The position numbers and the translations under genes were made by a program. From contig DKFC01000022.1 in assembly GCA_002452745.1 (NCBI GenBank), forward strand, positions 26,099 to 90,098: a stretch of 64,000 bases of DNA, given 5' to 3'. The notes under the pieces were generated by a model. The model searched no databases and had not been told where the DNA came from. It was given only the letters and a program-made list of their open reading frames with translations. Below, one piece after another: positions 52,420 through 62,226 of the stretch. This stretch comes from Firmicutes bacterium UBA6806. GTDB lineage: Bacteria > Bacillota > Clostridia > Peptostreptococcales > Acidaminobacteraceae. The number at the start of each line of letters is the position of its first letter. Position 1 is the stretch's first letter.

Positions 52420-53712
52420 GTGGACATTAAAATTGGTGTTATTGGGCCGAAGGACAGTGTGGATAAAATCATGGAAGTGACAGAGGCATTTGCTTCCGAT
52501 GCGAGCTTTATGCCTGCAGTCTATTCGTCATATGAAGAAGTGGTGACGTTGGTGGAAGATGTCCAAAAGAGGTGCGACGCTGTTTTTTTCTCGGGAGAGG
52601 CACCTTATCAAGTAGCTCTGAATAATGGTGTTCTCGTTAAGCCATCGGGTTACATTCCCAGGGAGGGAACGAGTTTTTACAGAACCATCTGGGAGATTCA
52701 GAGAAGGCAGATGGCGTTCAAACGGTTGAGTTCAGATGTGGTCAGTGAGGCTATCATCGCAGAAACCATGGAAGAACTGGAAATTGAATATGAAAAGACA
52801 TACCACTTGCCCTATAAAGTTGAGTTGAGCCCTGAGAGCATCATTCATTTTCATAGAACGCTTTGGAATGAGGGGAAGATAGATGCCGTTATAACAGGGT
52901 TTACAGGCGTCTATAATACGCTGAATGCAGAGGGAATTCCAACATACAAAATCTATCCGACAAAATCGCTTATTCGAGAGGCACTCAATAAAATCATATT
53001 GCTTGGACGTGTGAAACGAGAACAGGCAGCTCAAATAGCTATACAAGTAATCAAACTGAAGGTAAGCGAAGAAAATGCGTCCTCTGAGTATACATTTATG
53101 CTTTTGAGAAATAAGCTGGAACAGAACCTCATCAAGTACACACAGCAAAATTTTGGCGCTTTGTTTCCGCTTGGACGCGATGAGTATCTTCTATTTACAA
53201 ACCGTGGTTCGGTTGAAAAGATTCCAGAGATATTTGAATCGCAGTTTGGAGACAATTTTCAAAATATGATTCTGTCGTCGGGGATTGGTTTTGGTTACAC
53301 CGTGTATGATGCAGAATCAAATGCCAGAAGTGCACTGAGATATGCCATGAAAAAAGAGCATCACTGCATCTATATGAAGGACGAAAAAGGCACTCTTACA
53401 GGGCCGTTTACAAGTGAGGCAAATAAGTGGCTTGAGTATAATCTTGAAGCGGGAAGAGATGTGGAAATTGCGTCTATAGCAGAGCAATCCGGAATCAGCG
53501 CAAGCTATATTTCAAAATTACAAGGACTTATGCGGAAGATTAATCGGGAAACTGTGGATGCCAATGTCGTGTCTAATTATTTGGGCATTAGTCCAAGGAG
53601 TGCAAGACGAATTTTGACAACGCTCACAGAGGCGGGATATGCGCAGATTGACTACAGCGAAGCCAAGGCACAGACAGGCCGTCCTAGGAAGATATACACT
53701 TTGAAAATTTAG
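52420..53712 (+). CDS. Transcriptional regulator with receptor, degenerate GGDEF-like and tandem HTH domains
   Basis: A 430-aa protein that starts with GTG after AGGAGG. Residues about 1-190 resemble a Rossmann-like receptor (KIGVIGPKDSVDKI, FFSGEAPYQVAL, DAVITGFTGVYNTL) similar in style to PrpR-type sensory domains. Residues about 215-335 look like a degenerate GGDEF domain: FPLGRDEYLLFT in place of GGDEF, then SSGIGFGYTVYDAESNARSA and ALRYAMKKEHHCIYM. The C-terminus has an HTH (IASIAEQSGISASYISKL) and a winged helix (VVSNYLGISPRSARRILTTL). It lies upstream of abgT-abgA-abgB and is the likely local regulator. The family name is not known to me; diguanylate cyclase activity is not expected because the motif is altered. 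Confidence 0.75.
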   Translation: MDIKIGVIGPKDSVDKIMEVTEAFASDASFMPAVYSSYEEVVTLVEDVQKRCDAVFFSGEAPYQVALNNGVLVKPSGYIPREGTSFYRTIWEIQRRQMAFKRLSSDVVSEAIIAETMEELEIEYEKTYHLPYKVELSPESIIHFHRTLWNEGKIDAVITGFTGVYNTLNAEGIPTYKIYPTKSLIREALNKIILLGRVKREQAAQIAIQVIKLKVSEENASSEYTFMLLRNKLEQNLIKYTQQNFGALFPLGRDEYLLFTNRGSVEKIPEIFESQFGDNFQNMILSSGIGFGYTVYDAESNARSALRYAMKKEHHCIYMKDEKGTLTGPFTSEANKWLEYNLEAGRDVEIASIAEQSGISASYISKLQGLMRKINRETVDANVVSNYLGISPRSARRILTTLTEAGYAQIDYSEAKAQTGRPRKIYTLKI

Positions 53713-53730
53713 AAGTAACATCGAGTATTG

Positions 53731-53779
53731 CCGGTGAATCACAGAAGATTTTAATCAGTTGTGACGCATCGGTTTTTTT
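53731..53779 (+). terminator. Terminator after the abg regulator gene
   Basis: CCGGTG/CATCGG and TCAC/GTGA stems with a small internal loop, followed by seven T (53773-53779). Confidence 0.7.
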
Positions 53780-53877
53780 ATGCCCATTTTTATGCCCATA
53801 CTGAAGGGGAACAGATACAAAAAACGATTCGAATTTAGAAAATTCAAAAAAAGAATGGTCAATTGTTAAAATTCTGA

Positions 53878-53909
53878 TATAATATGTACCAAAGGTTATG
53901 GCCATGACC
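53878..53909 (+). promoter_or_regulatory. Extended -10 promoter and palindromic operator candidate before abgT
   Basis: TGATATAAT (53875-53883) is an extended -10 element. Just downstream, GGTTATGGCCATGACC (53894-53909) is a perfect palindrome of form GGTNATGGCCATNACC that would overlap the transcription start, a typical repressor site position. The -35 is poor. Confidence 0.55.
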
Positions 53910-53993
53910 AAAACAAGACCGAATTGGTTTTGTTTAAAGCTGTTCTGCTGTACAGCATCAATTTTGGAGTTTCTATAATGTATGGGAGGTATT

Positions 53994-55529
53994 ATGTCTG
54001 ATAAAAAGGGCAGAGAAAAGTCGTCGCTGATGCTGCGAATTTTCAAATGGGTTGAGGTTGCTGGCAATAAATTGCCGCATCCGTTTACGATGTTTTTATG
54101 GCTAATTCTAATTGTAGTTGCTTTATCAGCAATTTTGGGAAGTATGGGGGTTTCAGTTCAACATCCGATTAAAGAGGAGACCGTGGCGATAAAAAGTCTT
54201 TTGACGAAAGATGGTATTCAGTATATTCTACTCAATCTTGTCAAAAACTTTTCTGGGTTTGCACCTCTGGGATTGGTTTTATCGATGATGCTGGGGATTG
54301 GACTTGCAGAACAATCAGGGCTCATGGACGCATTTATGAAGCGGTTTATTCTAGGCGCACCAGAGAAAATGCTGGTATTCGCAGTCTTTCTCATAGGAAT
54401 TTGCGGCAACATTGCATCAGATGCCGCAGCCGTCATTGTCCCTGGGTTGGCAGGTGCGATTTTCTATGGGGCAAAGAAAAACCCAATTGTGGGCATTATT
54501 GCAGGGTATGCGGCTGCAAATGCTGGATTTTCAGCTAACTTGGTGGTTGCGGGAACGGATGTCTTGCTCGCAAGCATCACATCAGAAACAGCTAAAATCA
54601 TCAATCCGGTTGTGGAGGTTTCGCCTGTAGTAAACTATTATTTTATGATTGTATCAACTTTAGTTTTGGCCGTGACCGGAACTTGGATTACGTCTAAAGT
54701 AGTCGTTAAAATTGCTGGAAATTATGAACCTGAGGGAAAAGCACTTGAAGCGGCTGAAGATTACTCACTTAGCAAAGAACAGTCTAGGGGATTGAAACAT
54801 GCTGGTCTGGTGACGTTGCTTTACTGGGGACTGGTTGTTCTAGCACTTGTTCCAGTCACATCACCGCTTAGAGGGGAAGGTGGAAGCATTATTTCCTCGC
54901 CGTTTATCAAGGGCATTGTGCCGTTCTTACTCTTTTGGTTCATTGCAGTGGGTGTTGCTTACGGAAGGCAAGTGGGTGTTATTACCAAGAGTGCAGATAT
55001 TCCCAAACTCATGTCGATGGCAATTGAAGGCATGTCATCCTATATCGTTTTAGTATTCGTCATCGCACAGTTTATAGCGTTTTTCAATTGGACAAACATG
55101 GGACTTGTTCTGTCTGTGAAACTGGCGGATGGTTTAAAGGCAGCTCATTTCACTGGATACGCAATGGTGGTCGCTGTGATTGTGATAACGATGTTCGTCA
55201 ATTTGTTTATTGGAAGTGGTTCGGCAAAATGGGCGCTTTTGGCCCCAGTATTTGTTCCGATGTTCATGATGCTTGGGTATTCACCTGCATTTGCTCAAGT
55301 TGCCTACCGTATTGGAGATTCAACCACCAATGCCATTACGCCGCTGAGTCCATATTTTGCCATAGCACTTGGATTTATGCAGAAATATAAAAAGGATATA
55401 GGTGTTGGGAACTTCTTTTCCCTTGCACTGCCATATGTTATTGGCTTTGGATTGGTATGGATTGTCCTTCTGGCCATTTGGTTCTATGCGAGATTGCCGC
55501 TTGGGCCGGGAGCGGGCATCTACATGTAG
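53994..55529 (+). CDS. abgT: AbgT-family transporter (p-aminobenzoyl-glutamate type)
   Basis: A 511-aa membrane protein with about 12 hydrophobic segments. Family features are the N-terminal cytoplasmic stretch followed by GNKLPHPFTMFLWL, MLGIGLAEQSGLMDAFMKR, NIASDAAAVIVPGLAG and FIGSGSAKWALLAPVFVPMF and DSTTNAITPLSPYF. AbgT proteins import p-aminobenzoyl-glutamate; some relatives export sulfonamides. The following abgA and abgB homologues support import of p-aminobenzoyl-glutamate or a similar acyl-amino acid. The start at 53994 has GGGAGG 5 nt upstream. An extended -10 and a palindrome lie upstream. Confidence 0.93.
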   Translation: MSDKKGREKSSLMLRIFKWVEVAGNKLPHPFTMFLWLILIVVALSAILGSMGVSVQHPIKEETVAIKSLLTKDGIQYILLNLVKNFSGFAPLGLVLSMMLGIGLAEQSGLMDAFMKRFILGAPEKMLVFAVFLIGICGNIASDAAAVIVPGLAGAIFYGAKKNPIVGIIAGYAAANAGFSANLVVAGTDVLLASITSETAKIINPVVEVSPVVNYYFMIVSTLVLAVTGTWITSKVVVKIAGNYEPEGKALEAAEDYSLSKEQSRGLKHAGLVTLLYWGLVVLALVPVTSPLRGEGGSIISSPFIKGIVPFLLFWFIAVGVAYGRQVGVITKSADIPKLMSMAIEGMSSYIVLVFVIAQFIAFFNWTNMGLVLSVKLADGLKAAHFTGYAMVVAVIVITMFVNLFIGSGSAKWALLAPVFVPMFMMLGYSPAFAQVAYRIGDSTTNAITPLSPYFAIALGFMQKYKKDIGVGNFFSLALPYVIGFGLVWIVLLAIWFYARLPLGPGAGIYM

Positions 55530-55622
55530 ATGAATTTGGAGTGATTCGGCATAAAAGCGAGTCAATAAAGGGCAACGGGACAAAGATTAAAATAGCAATA
55601 TAAAGACAAAGCTAGGGTTCAA

Positions 55623-55694
55623 GACGAAGCTAAAGCTAAAGACGAAGCTAAAGCTAAAGACGAAGCTAAAGCTAAAGACGAAGCTAAAGCTAAA
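55623..55694. repeat. Four perfect tandem copies of an 18-bp unit, GACGAAGCTAAAGCTAAA
   Basis: Copies at 55623, 55641, 55659 and 55677; a degenerate fifth copy precedes them (55605-55622). The unit is itself built of GCTAAA-like hexamers. In one frame it would read DEAKAK, open from 55596 to about 55784 but with no start codon, so it is treated as non-coding. It lies in the 300-bp abgT-abgA gap, which is otherwise purine-rich and featureless. Confidence 0.9.
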
Positions 55695-55829
55695 AGTCGG
55701 TATAAAGGTAAATACAAAGATCAAAGTATAAGGCAAAAGACAATAAAGGTAGAATCAACAGAGGCAGAGTATAAAAGTTAAAGAATAAAAAATATGAAAT
55801 ATAAAATGAAGACATCATGAGAGGCTGGT

Positions 55830-57152
55830 ATGGAAATTATTAAAGTGTTAAATCGTGAACTTGAAATTATTAGGGCGCAAATTATTGAAACCAGAAGGGA
55901 TTTTCACCAATATCCTGAAGTGGGATGGACTGAATTTAGGACGGCTGCGAAAGTGGCCGCCACCCTTCAACATCTGGGATATGAAGTTCAAAAGGGAAGA
56001 GAAGTCATCCGAGAAGAGGTCAGGATGGGTGTTCCGTCAGAAGCAATCCTTGAGGCAAGCTATCAGAAGGCTCTAAAAAGTGGCATAACAGAAGCTGAAT
56101 TGGAGGCTTTTAAAGGTGGTTTTACAGGTGTTGTTGGAACGCTGAGGCTGGGAGAAGGGCCAACTGTTGCGATGAGATTTGATATGGATGCTATTAAATT
56201 GTTGGAATCAGCAAAAGAAGAACATAGACCTACAAAAGAGGGATTTTCAAGTACCTGTCATGGGATTATGCATGGCTGTGGTCACGACGGGCATACCGCA
56301 GTGGGACTGGGTGTGGCATCTATTTTGATGGTGGTTAAGGACAAATTGCCTCAAGGGACGATTAAACTCATTTTTCAGCCTTCGGAAGAGGGCGTGAGAG
56401 GGGCAAAATCAATGGCGGCATCAGGGGTGTTGGATGACGTGGATTATGTGCTTGCATGCCATGTAATGGCCAATGAGCCCATTGGCAAAATCATCTGCGC
56501 TTCAAATGGATTTTTGGCGACGACAAAGTTGGACGTGCAGTTTAAAGGCGTTCCAGCACATGCTGGTGCAACGCCAAATCAGGGCAATAACGCTCTGCTT
56601 GCAGCATGTACTGCTGTGACCAATCTACATGGGATTTCAAGGCATAGTGAAGGGGCAAGTCGAATCAATGTGGGTATCTTAGAAGCTGGATCGGATAGAA
56701 ATGTAATTCCAGACTCGGCCTTTATGAAGGTGGAGACTCGAGGTGAGACCAGCGAAGTCAATGCCTACATGAGAGATTATGCTTATAGGATTATCAAAGG
56801 TGCCGCAGATATGCACAGTGTAAAAGTAAACATAAATTGTGTTGGAGAAGCCATCGGTGGAAAGTCAGATGATGCCTTGGTAAAAACAGTTGAAACTGTG
56901 GCACACGAAGTCAATCGCTTTGATGAAGTTGTCTTAGTCAGCGATAAACCAGGTGGCAGTGAGGATTTTTCATACATGATGGAGACTGTTCAGGCTCATG
57001 GAGGTCAAGCTGTTTACTTCATGGTAGGAGGCGCTCCAGTGGATACAAAAGGAGTTGGTCACCATACCTCTGGATTTGACTTTGATGAAGAGGCACTGAT
57101 AAAAAGTGCATCTGTATTCCTAGGCGTGATTGTCAAACTGCTGGAAGCATAA
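55830..57152 (+). CDS. abgA: p-Aminobenzoyl-glutamate hydrolase subunit A (M20 amidohydrolase)
   Basis: A 440-aa M20D-type peptidase, close in length to E. coli AbgA (436 aa) and sharing its landmarks: RRDFHQYPEVGWTEFRTA, the characteristic insertion GREVIREEVRMGVPSE, FKGGFTGVVGTL, MHGCGHDGHTAVGLG (metal site), FQPSEEGVRGAKSM and HHTSGFDFDEEAL. With AbgB it splits p-aminobenzoyl-glutamate into p-aminobenzoate and glutamate. The GAGAGGC site precedes the ATG. It lies 300 bp after abgT, with an 18-bp tandem repeat between, and 15 bp before abgB. Confidence 0.92.
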   Translation: MEIIKVLNRELEIIRAQIIETRRDFHQYPEVGWTEFRTAAKVAATLQHLGYEVQKGREVIREEVRMGVPSEAILEASYQKALKSGITEAELEAFKGGFTGVVGTLRLGEGPTVAMRFDMDAIKLLESAKEEHRPTKEGFSSTCHGIMHGCGHDGHTAVGLGVASILMVVKDKLPQGTIKLIFQPSEEGVRGAKSMAASGVLDDVDYVLACHVMANEPIGKIICASNGFLATTKLDVQFKGVPAHAGATPNQGNNALLAACTAVTNLHGISRHSEGASRINVGILEAGSDRNVIPDSAFMKVETRGETSEVNAYMRDYAYRIIKGAADMHSVKVNINCVGEAIGGKSDDALVKTVETVAHEVNRFDEVVLVSDKPGGSEDFSYMMETVQAHGGQAVYFMVGGAPVDTKGVGHHTSGFDFDEEALIKSASVFLGVIVKLLEA

Positions 57153-57167
57153 GGAGGGATGCAAAAG

Positions 57168-58610
57168 ATGGATGAAAGTAGAATCGGATGGATTCATCAA
57201 GCTGTTGATGACACCACTGACGCTTTCCGCAAAATCAGCGATGAGATTTGGGATTTGGCAGAACTTAGATTTAAAGAGTTGAATTCGTCAAAATTATTGG
57301 CCGATTCTTTAAAAGATTGCGGGTTTGAAGTGAAATGGCCTGTTCCCTATCTGGAAACGGCCTTTGTTGCCAGCTATGGAAGTGGCAAGCCCGCTGTTGG
57401 ATTGCTAGCTGAATTTGACGCGCTATCAGGGATGAGTCAGACGGCGGGGGCGCTTCATCAAGAAGCGAGGAAAGGCAGTGAAAACGGCCACGGATGTGGT
57501 CATCATCTTCTTGGAACGGCAGTTGTTCAGGCGGCAGTGACCATAAAAAAATACCTTGAAGAAACGGGCAAAGAAGGAACGATCATCGTATTTGGATGCC
57601 CAGCAGAAGAGGGCGGCTCTGGCAAGACATACATGGCTAGGGAAGGTGTTTTTGATGATGTGGATGTTGCATTGACATGGCATCCGGGGACACACAACGC
57701 CATGTTTTCCAGTGAAACATTGGCGAATATTCAAGCCAGTTTTAAGTTCAAGGGAGTCAGTGCTCATGCGGCAGCAGCCCCACATCTTGGGAGAAGTGCT
57801 CTGGATGCAGTGGAGCTTATGAACATAGGGGTTAATTATCTCAGAGAACACATGCCATCGGATGCAAGGGTGCACTATGCTGTGACAGATACAGGTGGAA
57901 ATTCGCCAAATGTTGTTCAGGCACATGCGGAAGTGCTCTACCTCATAAGAGCGCCCAAAATGGCAGATGTAGAGTCACTATATGAGCGCGTTGTGGACAT
58001 TGCAAAGGGGGCAAGTTTGATGAGTGGAACAGAAGTCTCCGTTCGATTTGACAAGGCCTGCTCCAATTACATGCCCAATAAAACGCTGGGAAGACTGGTT
58101 TCAAAGCAAATGTTGACAATTGGAGCACCTGTATTTGCAGAGTCAGACTACGAGATGGCAAGGCAGTACCGAGAGACTTTTTCTCAAGGTGAAATTGCAA
58201 ACGATCTACGCGAAGCAAAATCACTAATTGGGAAAGGTGATGTTCTGTTTAGAAAAGAGTATGAACAAAAGGTGTTATCAGATGTTGTAATTCCACTGGA
58301 TGAGCAGGATAGACTTCTGTCGGGATCAACAGATGTGGGAGATGTGAGCTGGAAAGTGCCCACTGCCCAATTCTTTTCAGCATGTGCCGCAATTGGGACA
58401 CCCATGCATACATGGCAAATGGTGTCTCAGGGGAAATTGCCTGTGGCTCATAGGGGGAGTGTGTCGGCAGCAAAATTTTTGACAGCAACTGCAATTGAAC
58501 TCTTTGAAAACCCGAAGTGGGTGGATGAGGCTTGGGAAGAACACGCTGAACAGTTGGAAGGACAGGACTACAGATGCCCAATTCCATCAGGGGTTTACCC
58601 TCAGAAATGA
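57168..58610 (+). CDS. abgB: p-Aminobenzoyl-glutamate hydrolase subunit B (M20 amidohydrolase)
   Basis: A 480-aa M20 enzyme, nearly the length of E. coli AbgB (481 aa). Shared motifs: LLAEFDALSGMSQ, NGHGCGHHLLGTA (metal site), CPAEEGGSGKTYMAREGVFDDVD (given only as a region), TLANIQASFKFKGVSAHAA, ARVHYAVTDTGGNSPNVVQA (region) and STDVGDVSWKVP near the C-terminus, ending YRCPIP. The ATG at 57168 has GGAGGG 9-11 nt upstream; an in-frame ATG 9 bp earlier is too close to that site. It ends the abg cluster; no terminator is obvious before the ilv promoter. Confidence 0.92.
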   Translation: MDESRIGWIHQAVDDTTDAFRKISDEIWDLAELRFKELNSSKLLADSLKDCGFEVKWPVPYLETAFVASYGSGKPAVGLLAEFDALSGMSQTAGALHQEARKGSENGHGCGHHLLGTAVVQAAVTIKKYLEETGKEGTIIVFGCPAEEGGSGKTYMAREGVFDDVDVALTWHPGTHNAMFSSETLANIQASFKFKGVSAHAAAAPHLGRSALDAVELMNIGVNYLREHMPSDARVHYAVTDTGGNSPNVVQAHAEVLYLIRAPKMADVESLYERVVDIAKGASLMSGTEVSVRFDKACSNYMPNKTLGRLVSKQMLTIGAPVFAESDYEMARQYRETFSQGEIANDLREAKSLIGKGDVLFRKEYEQKVLSDVVIPLDEQDRLLSGSTDVGDVSWKVPTAQFFSACAAIGTPMHTWQMVSQGKLPVAHRGSVSAAKFLTATAIELFENPKWVDEAWEEHAEQLEGQDYRCPIPSGVYPQK

Positions 58611-58697
58611 GTGTTCGCCATACGAAGACAACTTTGTATACAATATTCAAACGGAAATGTAATAATCGCGAATTATCAGAAAAAATGCGTTTAGGTG

Positions 58698-58726
58698 TTG
58701 ACATGCCCTTTGATGTTGTTTATAAT
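58698..58726 (+). promoter_or_regulatory. Sigma-A promoter of the ilv operon
   Basis: TTGACA (58698-58703), 17-bp spacer, TATAAT (58721-58726): perfect consensus, initiating near 58733 at the start of the T-box leader. Confidence 0.88.
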
Positions 58727-58734
58727 CATTTTTA

Positions 58735-59089
58735 AATCAAGGGAAATTACAGAATTGTAATTTTTATAAGCAAACAGATTATGACGGAGAGCGATTCTTT
58801 TGATTCCTGCTCAAAGCGAGCCGCAGATGGTGCAAGTGCGGTAGCAGCCTTAAGATGAAAATCACTCCTGAATTGATGATTCGACAATGCATGACCATTC
58901 CTCATAAAAATTGGAGGTCTGTAGTAGATGATTCCGGCTGTCCCCGTTATCGGACTAGAGTTCGCCATATGTATAGTATCGGCCGACTTGATGAGAGCAG
59001 TTTTTTTATAAACTGAAAAAGGGTGGTCCCGCGGATAAAGAATTCGTCCCTATAGACAATTGAAACATGATTGTTTATAGGGACTTTTT
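58735..59089 (+). ncRNA. T-box riboswitch leader, isoleucine specifier
   Basis: The leader contains the T-box sequence AGGGTGGTCCCGCGG (59020-59034), whose TGGT bulge pairs with the tRNA acceptor end. A probable specifier loop on the 3' side of stem I has GAAA-ATC-ACTCCTGAA, giving ATC (58861-58863) for tRNA-Ile. The terminator is a 15-bp stem with one G-T pair (59046-59060 with 59070-59084) followed by TTTTT. Uncharged tRNA-Ile would stabilise the antiterminator and allow transcription of the ilv genes. The specifier was assigned by eye from its sequence context. Confidence 0.85.
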
Positions 59090-59184
59090 ATATCTCAAAT
59101 TTCAGTAAATCCGGCATTTTAAAGTTTGCGAATCAATGATTAACCGTGCATAGGAAGTTAAGAGATGGAAAGGTGTGAGGTATT

Positions 59185-59427
59185 ATGCTGAGAAAAATTT
59201 ATGCGAGCACAGATTATGGTGTGCATTCGTTGATTAAGGTAGTTGCAACTTTAAGGCGCAAGGAATTTGATGTCGTGGGTGTTAATATGAACTGTTTTGA
59301 TGAGGACAGGGCAGATATTTGCATCACGCTCAGGGAAAAGGAAAAGCTCAATGCTGAATACGCAAAGTATCAGCTTGAAAAAATTATAGATATTCAAAAT
59401 ATTAAAATTGACGGAGGGGAAAACTAA
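59185..59427 (+). CDS. ilvM: Acetolactate synthase small-subunit-like ACT-domain protein (short, IlvM type)
   Basis: An 80-aa protein consisting of a single ACT-like domain: a first strand KIYASTDYG, helix [21 protein letters not shown] and second strand region, ending [15 protein letters not shown]. Size and layout match E. coli IlvM (87 aa) rather than the ~160-aa IlvN/IlvH. It sits first after the T-box and with ilvB 2.8 kb downstream in the same operon, so it is probably the regulatory subunit of acetolactate synthase. Its stop overlaps the ilvC start (TAATG). A GTGAGG site precedes the ATG. The ilvM label is by analogy. Confidence 0.7.
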   Translation: MLRKIYASTDYGVHSLIKVVATLRRKEFDVVGVNMNCFDEDRADICITLREKEKLNAEYAKYQLEKIIDIQNIKIDGGEN

Positions 59428-60416
59428 TGAAAGTTTATTATGGTCAGGATGTAACAAGTAAACATTTGGCAGGTAAAAAAGTAGCCGTTATCGGCTTTGG
59501 ATCACAGGGGCATGCACATGCCCTCAACATGAAGGAATCAGGTGTCGAGGTTTGTGTCGGGCTTTATGAAGGCAGTAAATCAAAAGCAGTTGCAGAGGCA
59601 CAAGGCCTCAAGGTTCTCCCAGTGGCTGAAGCTGTCAAGGCTGCTGACGTGGTGATGATTTTGATTCCAGATGAGAAACAAAGACAAGTTTACGAACAAG
59701 ATATCAAGCCAAACTTATCTGAGGGCAAAGCACTTGCATTTGCACATGGATTCAATATCCACTTTACTCAAATTCAACCCCCTAAAAATGTAGACGTATT
59801 TATGGTGGCGCCAAAAGGGCCTGGACATCTAGTAAGACGTGTTTACCAAGAGGGGAAAGGCGTTCCATGCTTATTTGCTGTATATCAAGATTTTACTGGC
59901 CACGCCAGAGAACTTGCTCTTGAATATGCAAATGCAATTGGCGGTACGAGAGCTGGTGTTTTGGAGACAACTTTCCAAGAGGAGACAGAAACAGATTTGT
60001 TCGGCGAACAGGCCGTTCTCTGTGGTGGCCTCACTGCACTCATTAAGGCTGGATTTGAAACATTGACTGAAGCAGGGTATCAACCACAAGTTGCCTACTT
60101 TGAATGTCTCCATGAAATGAAACTCATCGTGGATTTACTCTATGAAGGTGGATTTGAAAAAATGAGATTTTCAGTAAGTGATACAGCAGAATATGGCGAT
60201 TATGTAACTGGTAAGAGAATTGTCACAGAAGATACGAAAAAAGAAATGAAAGCTGTGTTAAATGAAATTCAATCGGGAGAATTTGCGAGAAACTTCTTAC
60301 TTGAAAATGAATTAAATCGCCCTATGTTCAACAGGGTAAAAGCTCAAGAATTGGAGCATCCAATCGTAGAAGTCGGCAAAACACTCCGTGGCATGATGTC
60401 TTGGATTAAGGAATAG
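59427..60416 (+). CDS. ilvC: Ketol-acid reductoisomerase
   Basis: A 329-aa class I enzyme that isomerises and reduces acetolactate or acetohydroxybutyrate. [17 protein letters not shown] is the nucleotide-binding loop, [11 protein letters not shown] the specificity loop, [16 protein letters not shown] and the metal-site region [10 protein letters not shown] and [18 protein letters not shown] follow. The loop GLYEGSKSK, rather than GLRKGSRSW, lacks the usual Arg, so NADPH preference could be weakened. AGGGG site upstream; overlaps the ilvM-like gene by one base and is followed by ilvD after 3 bp. Confidence 0.96.
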   Translation: MKVYYGQDVTSKHLAGKKVAVIGFGSQGHAHALNMKESGVEVCVGLYEGSKSKAVAEAQGLKVLPVAEAVKAADVVMILIPDEKQRQVYEQDIKPNLSEGKALAFAHGFNIHFTQIQPPKNVDVFMVAPKGPGHLVRRVYQEGKGVPCLFAVYQDFTGHARELALEYANAIGGTRAGVLETTFQEETETDLFGEQAVLCGGLTALIKAGFETLTEAGYQPQVAYFECLHEMKLIVDLLYEGGFEKMRFSVSDTAEYGDYVTGKRIVTEDTKKEMKAVLNEIQSGEFARNFLLENELNRPMFNRVKAQELEHPIVEVGKTLRGMMSWIKE

Positions 60417-60419
60417 AAA

Positions 60420-62159
60420 ATGAACAATTTTGACTATAAATCGGACAAATATCAGAGTTCCAAAATTGTGAACGGTGTGGAGAAAGCGCCACATCGTTCA
60501 CTCTTAAAAGCCTTGGGGCTTTCAAATAGTGATATGAGACGACCATTTGTAGCTGTGGTAAACTCCTATAATGAAATTGTCCCTGGACATGTGGAGCTGA
60601 AAAGAGTTGTGGAAGCAGTGAAGAAAGGCATCCTTTTGGCAGGTGGAATTCCGTTTGAGATTCCTGCAATTGCCGTTTGTGATGGAATTGCCATGAATCA
60701 TGAGGGCATGAAATACTCGTTGGCGTCAAGAGAGTTGATTGCAGATAGTATTGAAATCATGGTGAAGGCGCATGCTTTTGATGGGATTGTGTTTATTCCC
60801 AATTGCGACAAAACAGTGCCGGGGATGCTCATGGCAGCGGCTAGAATCAACCGCCCCTCTATCTTTGTAAGCGGTGGGCCGATGCTTGCTGGAAAATTTT
60901 CTGGCGATGTGGAGACTTTGGAACAGATTCGCAAGGGTTCAGTCAACACGGATATCGACTTAACCACCGCATTTGAGGCCGTGGGTGCTTATCAAAACGA
61001 AAAAATCGGTTTGGAAGTTTTAGAAGAGATTGAAAACAATGCCTGTCCTACATGTGGCTCTTGTTCGGGGATGTTCACTGCGAACTCTATGAACTGTATC
61101 ACCGAGTGCCTTGGAATGGCTCTGCCAGGAAATGGAACGATTCCGGCAGTCTATCAGGACAGGGTAAGACTTGCCAAAGAAACAGGTGAACGCATTGTGG
61201 CGCTTGTGGAGGCAAATTTGAAGCCGCAGGATATCATGACAGAAGCAGCGCTTAAAAATGCACTGACTGTGGACATGGCACTTGGTTGTTCAACCAACAC
61301 GATTCTACATCTAACGGCTATTTCAAATGAATTGAATCTTCCTGTGACATTGGATGATTTCGATAAGATTTGTCTCTCGACGCCAAATCTATGCAAACTG
61401 AGTCCAGCAGGCCCTTGGCATATCAGTGATCTCCACGCAGATGGCGGCATCAATGCTGTTATGAAAGAGCTTTCAAAATTAAACCTTCTGGATTTAACGG
61501 TGAAAACCGTTACGGAGAGTGAAACTATGGGCGTCCAGATTGCAGCGCACAACCGAAAGGGCAAGGGCATTATTGCTTCATATGAAGCGCCATATAGTGC
61601 TACTGGTGGTTTAAAAGTGTTAAAAGGCAGCCTTGCACCAAATGGAGCCGTGGTTAAACAGTCGGCAGTAGCGGCCTCCATGTTGTCGCGTGAAGGCAAG
61701 GCCCGTGTGTTTGAATCAGAGGAAGAGGCCACAGAAGCCATCTTGACTAAACAGATTCGTGAAGGTGATGTGGTCATCATAAGATATGAAGGCCCTAAAG
61801 GTGGCCCAGGTATGCGAGAGATGCTGACACCAACCTCAGCTCTTTCCGGGATGGGACTGGATGACAGCGTGGCGCTTATAACAGATGGTAGATTTTCAGG
61901 TGGAACGAGAGGGGCTGCAATTGGTCATGTGTCACCTGAGGCATTTGAAGGTGGCCCAATAGGGCTTGTTGAAGAAGGCGATTTAATTGAAATCAATATT
62001 CCGAAGGGCATTCTCAACCTTAAAGTCAGTGAAGAAGTGCTCAAAGAGAGAATTAAGCATTTAAAATTAAAAGAGAAACCTGTAACAGGGTATCTCGACA
62101 GATATAGATATGCTGTTGAATCGGCAGATAAAGGTGCAATCAGCAGAATCAATAAATAA
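60420..62159 (+). CDS. ilvD: Dihydroxy-acid dehydratase
   Basis: A 579-aa iron-sulfur enzyme that dehydrates dihydroxy-isovalerate and dihydroxy-methylvalerate to the 2-keto acids. [11 protein letters not shown] starts the conserved part, cluster ligands are in [12 protein letters not shown] and [18 protein letters not shown], and [15 protein letters not shown] and [16 protein letters not shown] are typical of the C-terminus. It is about 20 residues longer than usual at the N-terminus. Starts 3 bp after ilvC with an AAGGAA site. Confidence 0.96.
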   Translation: MNNFDYKSDKYQSSKIVNGVEKAPHRSLLKALGLSNSDMRRPFVAVVNSYNEIVPGHVELKRVVEAVKKGILLAGGIPFEIPAIAVCDGIAMNHEGMKYSLASRELIADSIEIMVKAHAFDGIVFIPNCDKTVPGMLMAAARINRPSIFVSGGPMLAGKFSGDVETLEQIRKGSVNTDIDLTTAFEAVGAYQNEKIGLEVLEEIENNACPTCGSCSGMFTANSMNCITECLGMALPGNGTIPAVYQDRVRLAKETGERIVALVEANLKPQDIMTEAALKNALTVDMALGCSTNTILHLTAISNELNLPVTLDDFDKICLSTPNLCKLSPAGPWHISDLHADGGINAVMKELSKLNLLDLTVKTVTESETMGVQIAAHNRKGKGIIASYEAPYSATGGLKVLKGSLAPNGAVVKQSAVAASMLSREGKARVFESEEEATEAILTKQIREGDVVIIRYEGPKGGPGMREMLTPTSALSGMGLDDSVALITDGRFSGGTRGAAIGHVSPEAFEGGPIGLVEEGDLIEINIPKGILNLKVSEEVLKERIKHLKLKEKPVTGYLDRYRYAVESADKGAISRINK

Positions 62160-62226
62160 CAGTGGGCTGTTTTCAAACGCTCTGCTGAAACATCAGAATT
62201 AAAAGATAATGAAGGAGTCTGAGCGT

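Noticed and set aside
55623..55694. CRISPR array
   Set aside because: The 18-bp units are directly adjacent, without spacers, and no cas genes are present.
55596..55784. Reading frame through the 18-bp repeats (DEAKAK repeats) as a gene
   Set aside because: No ATG, GTG or TTG with a ribosome site, and preceded by stop codons; treated as a non-coding repeat.
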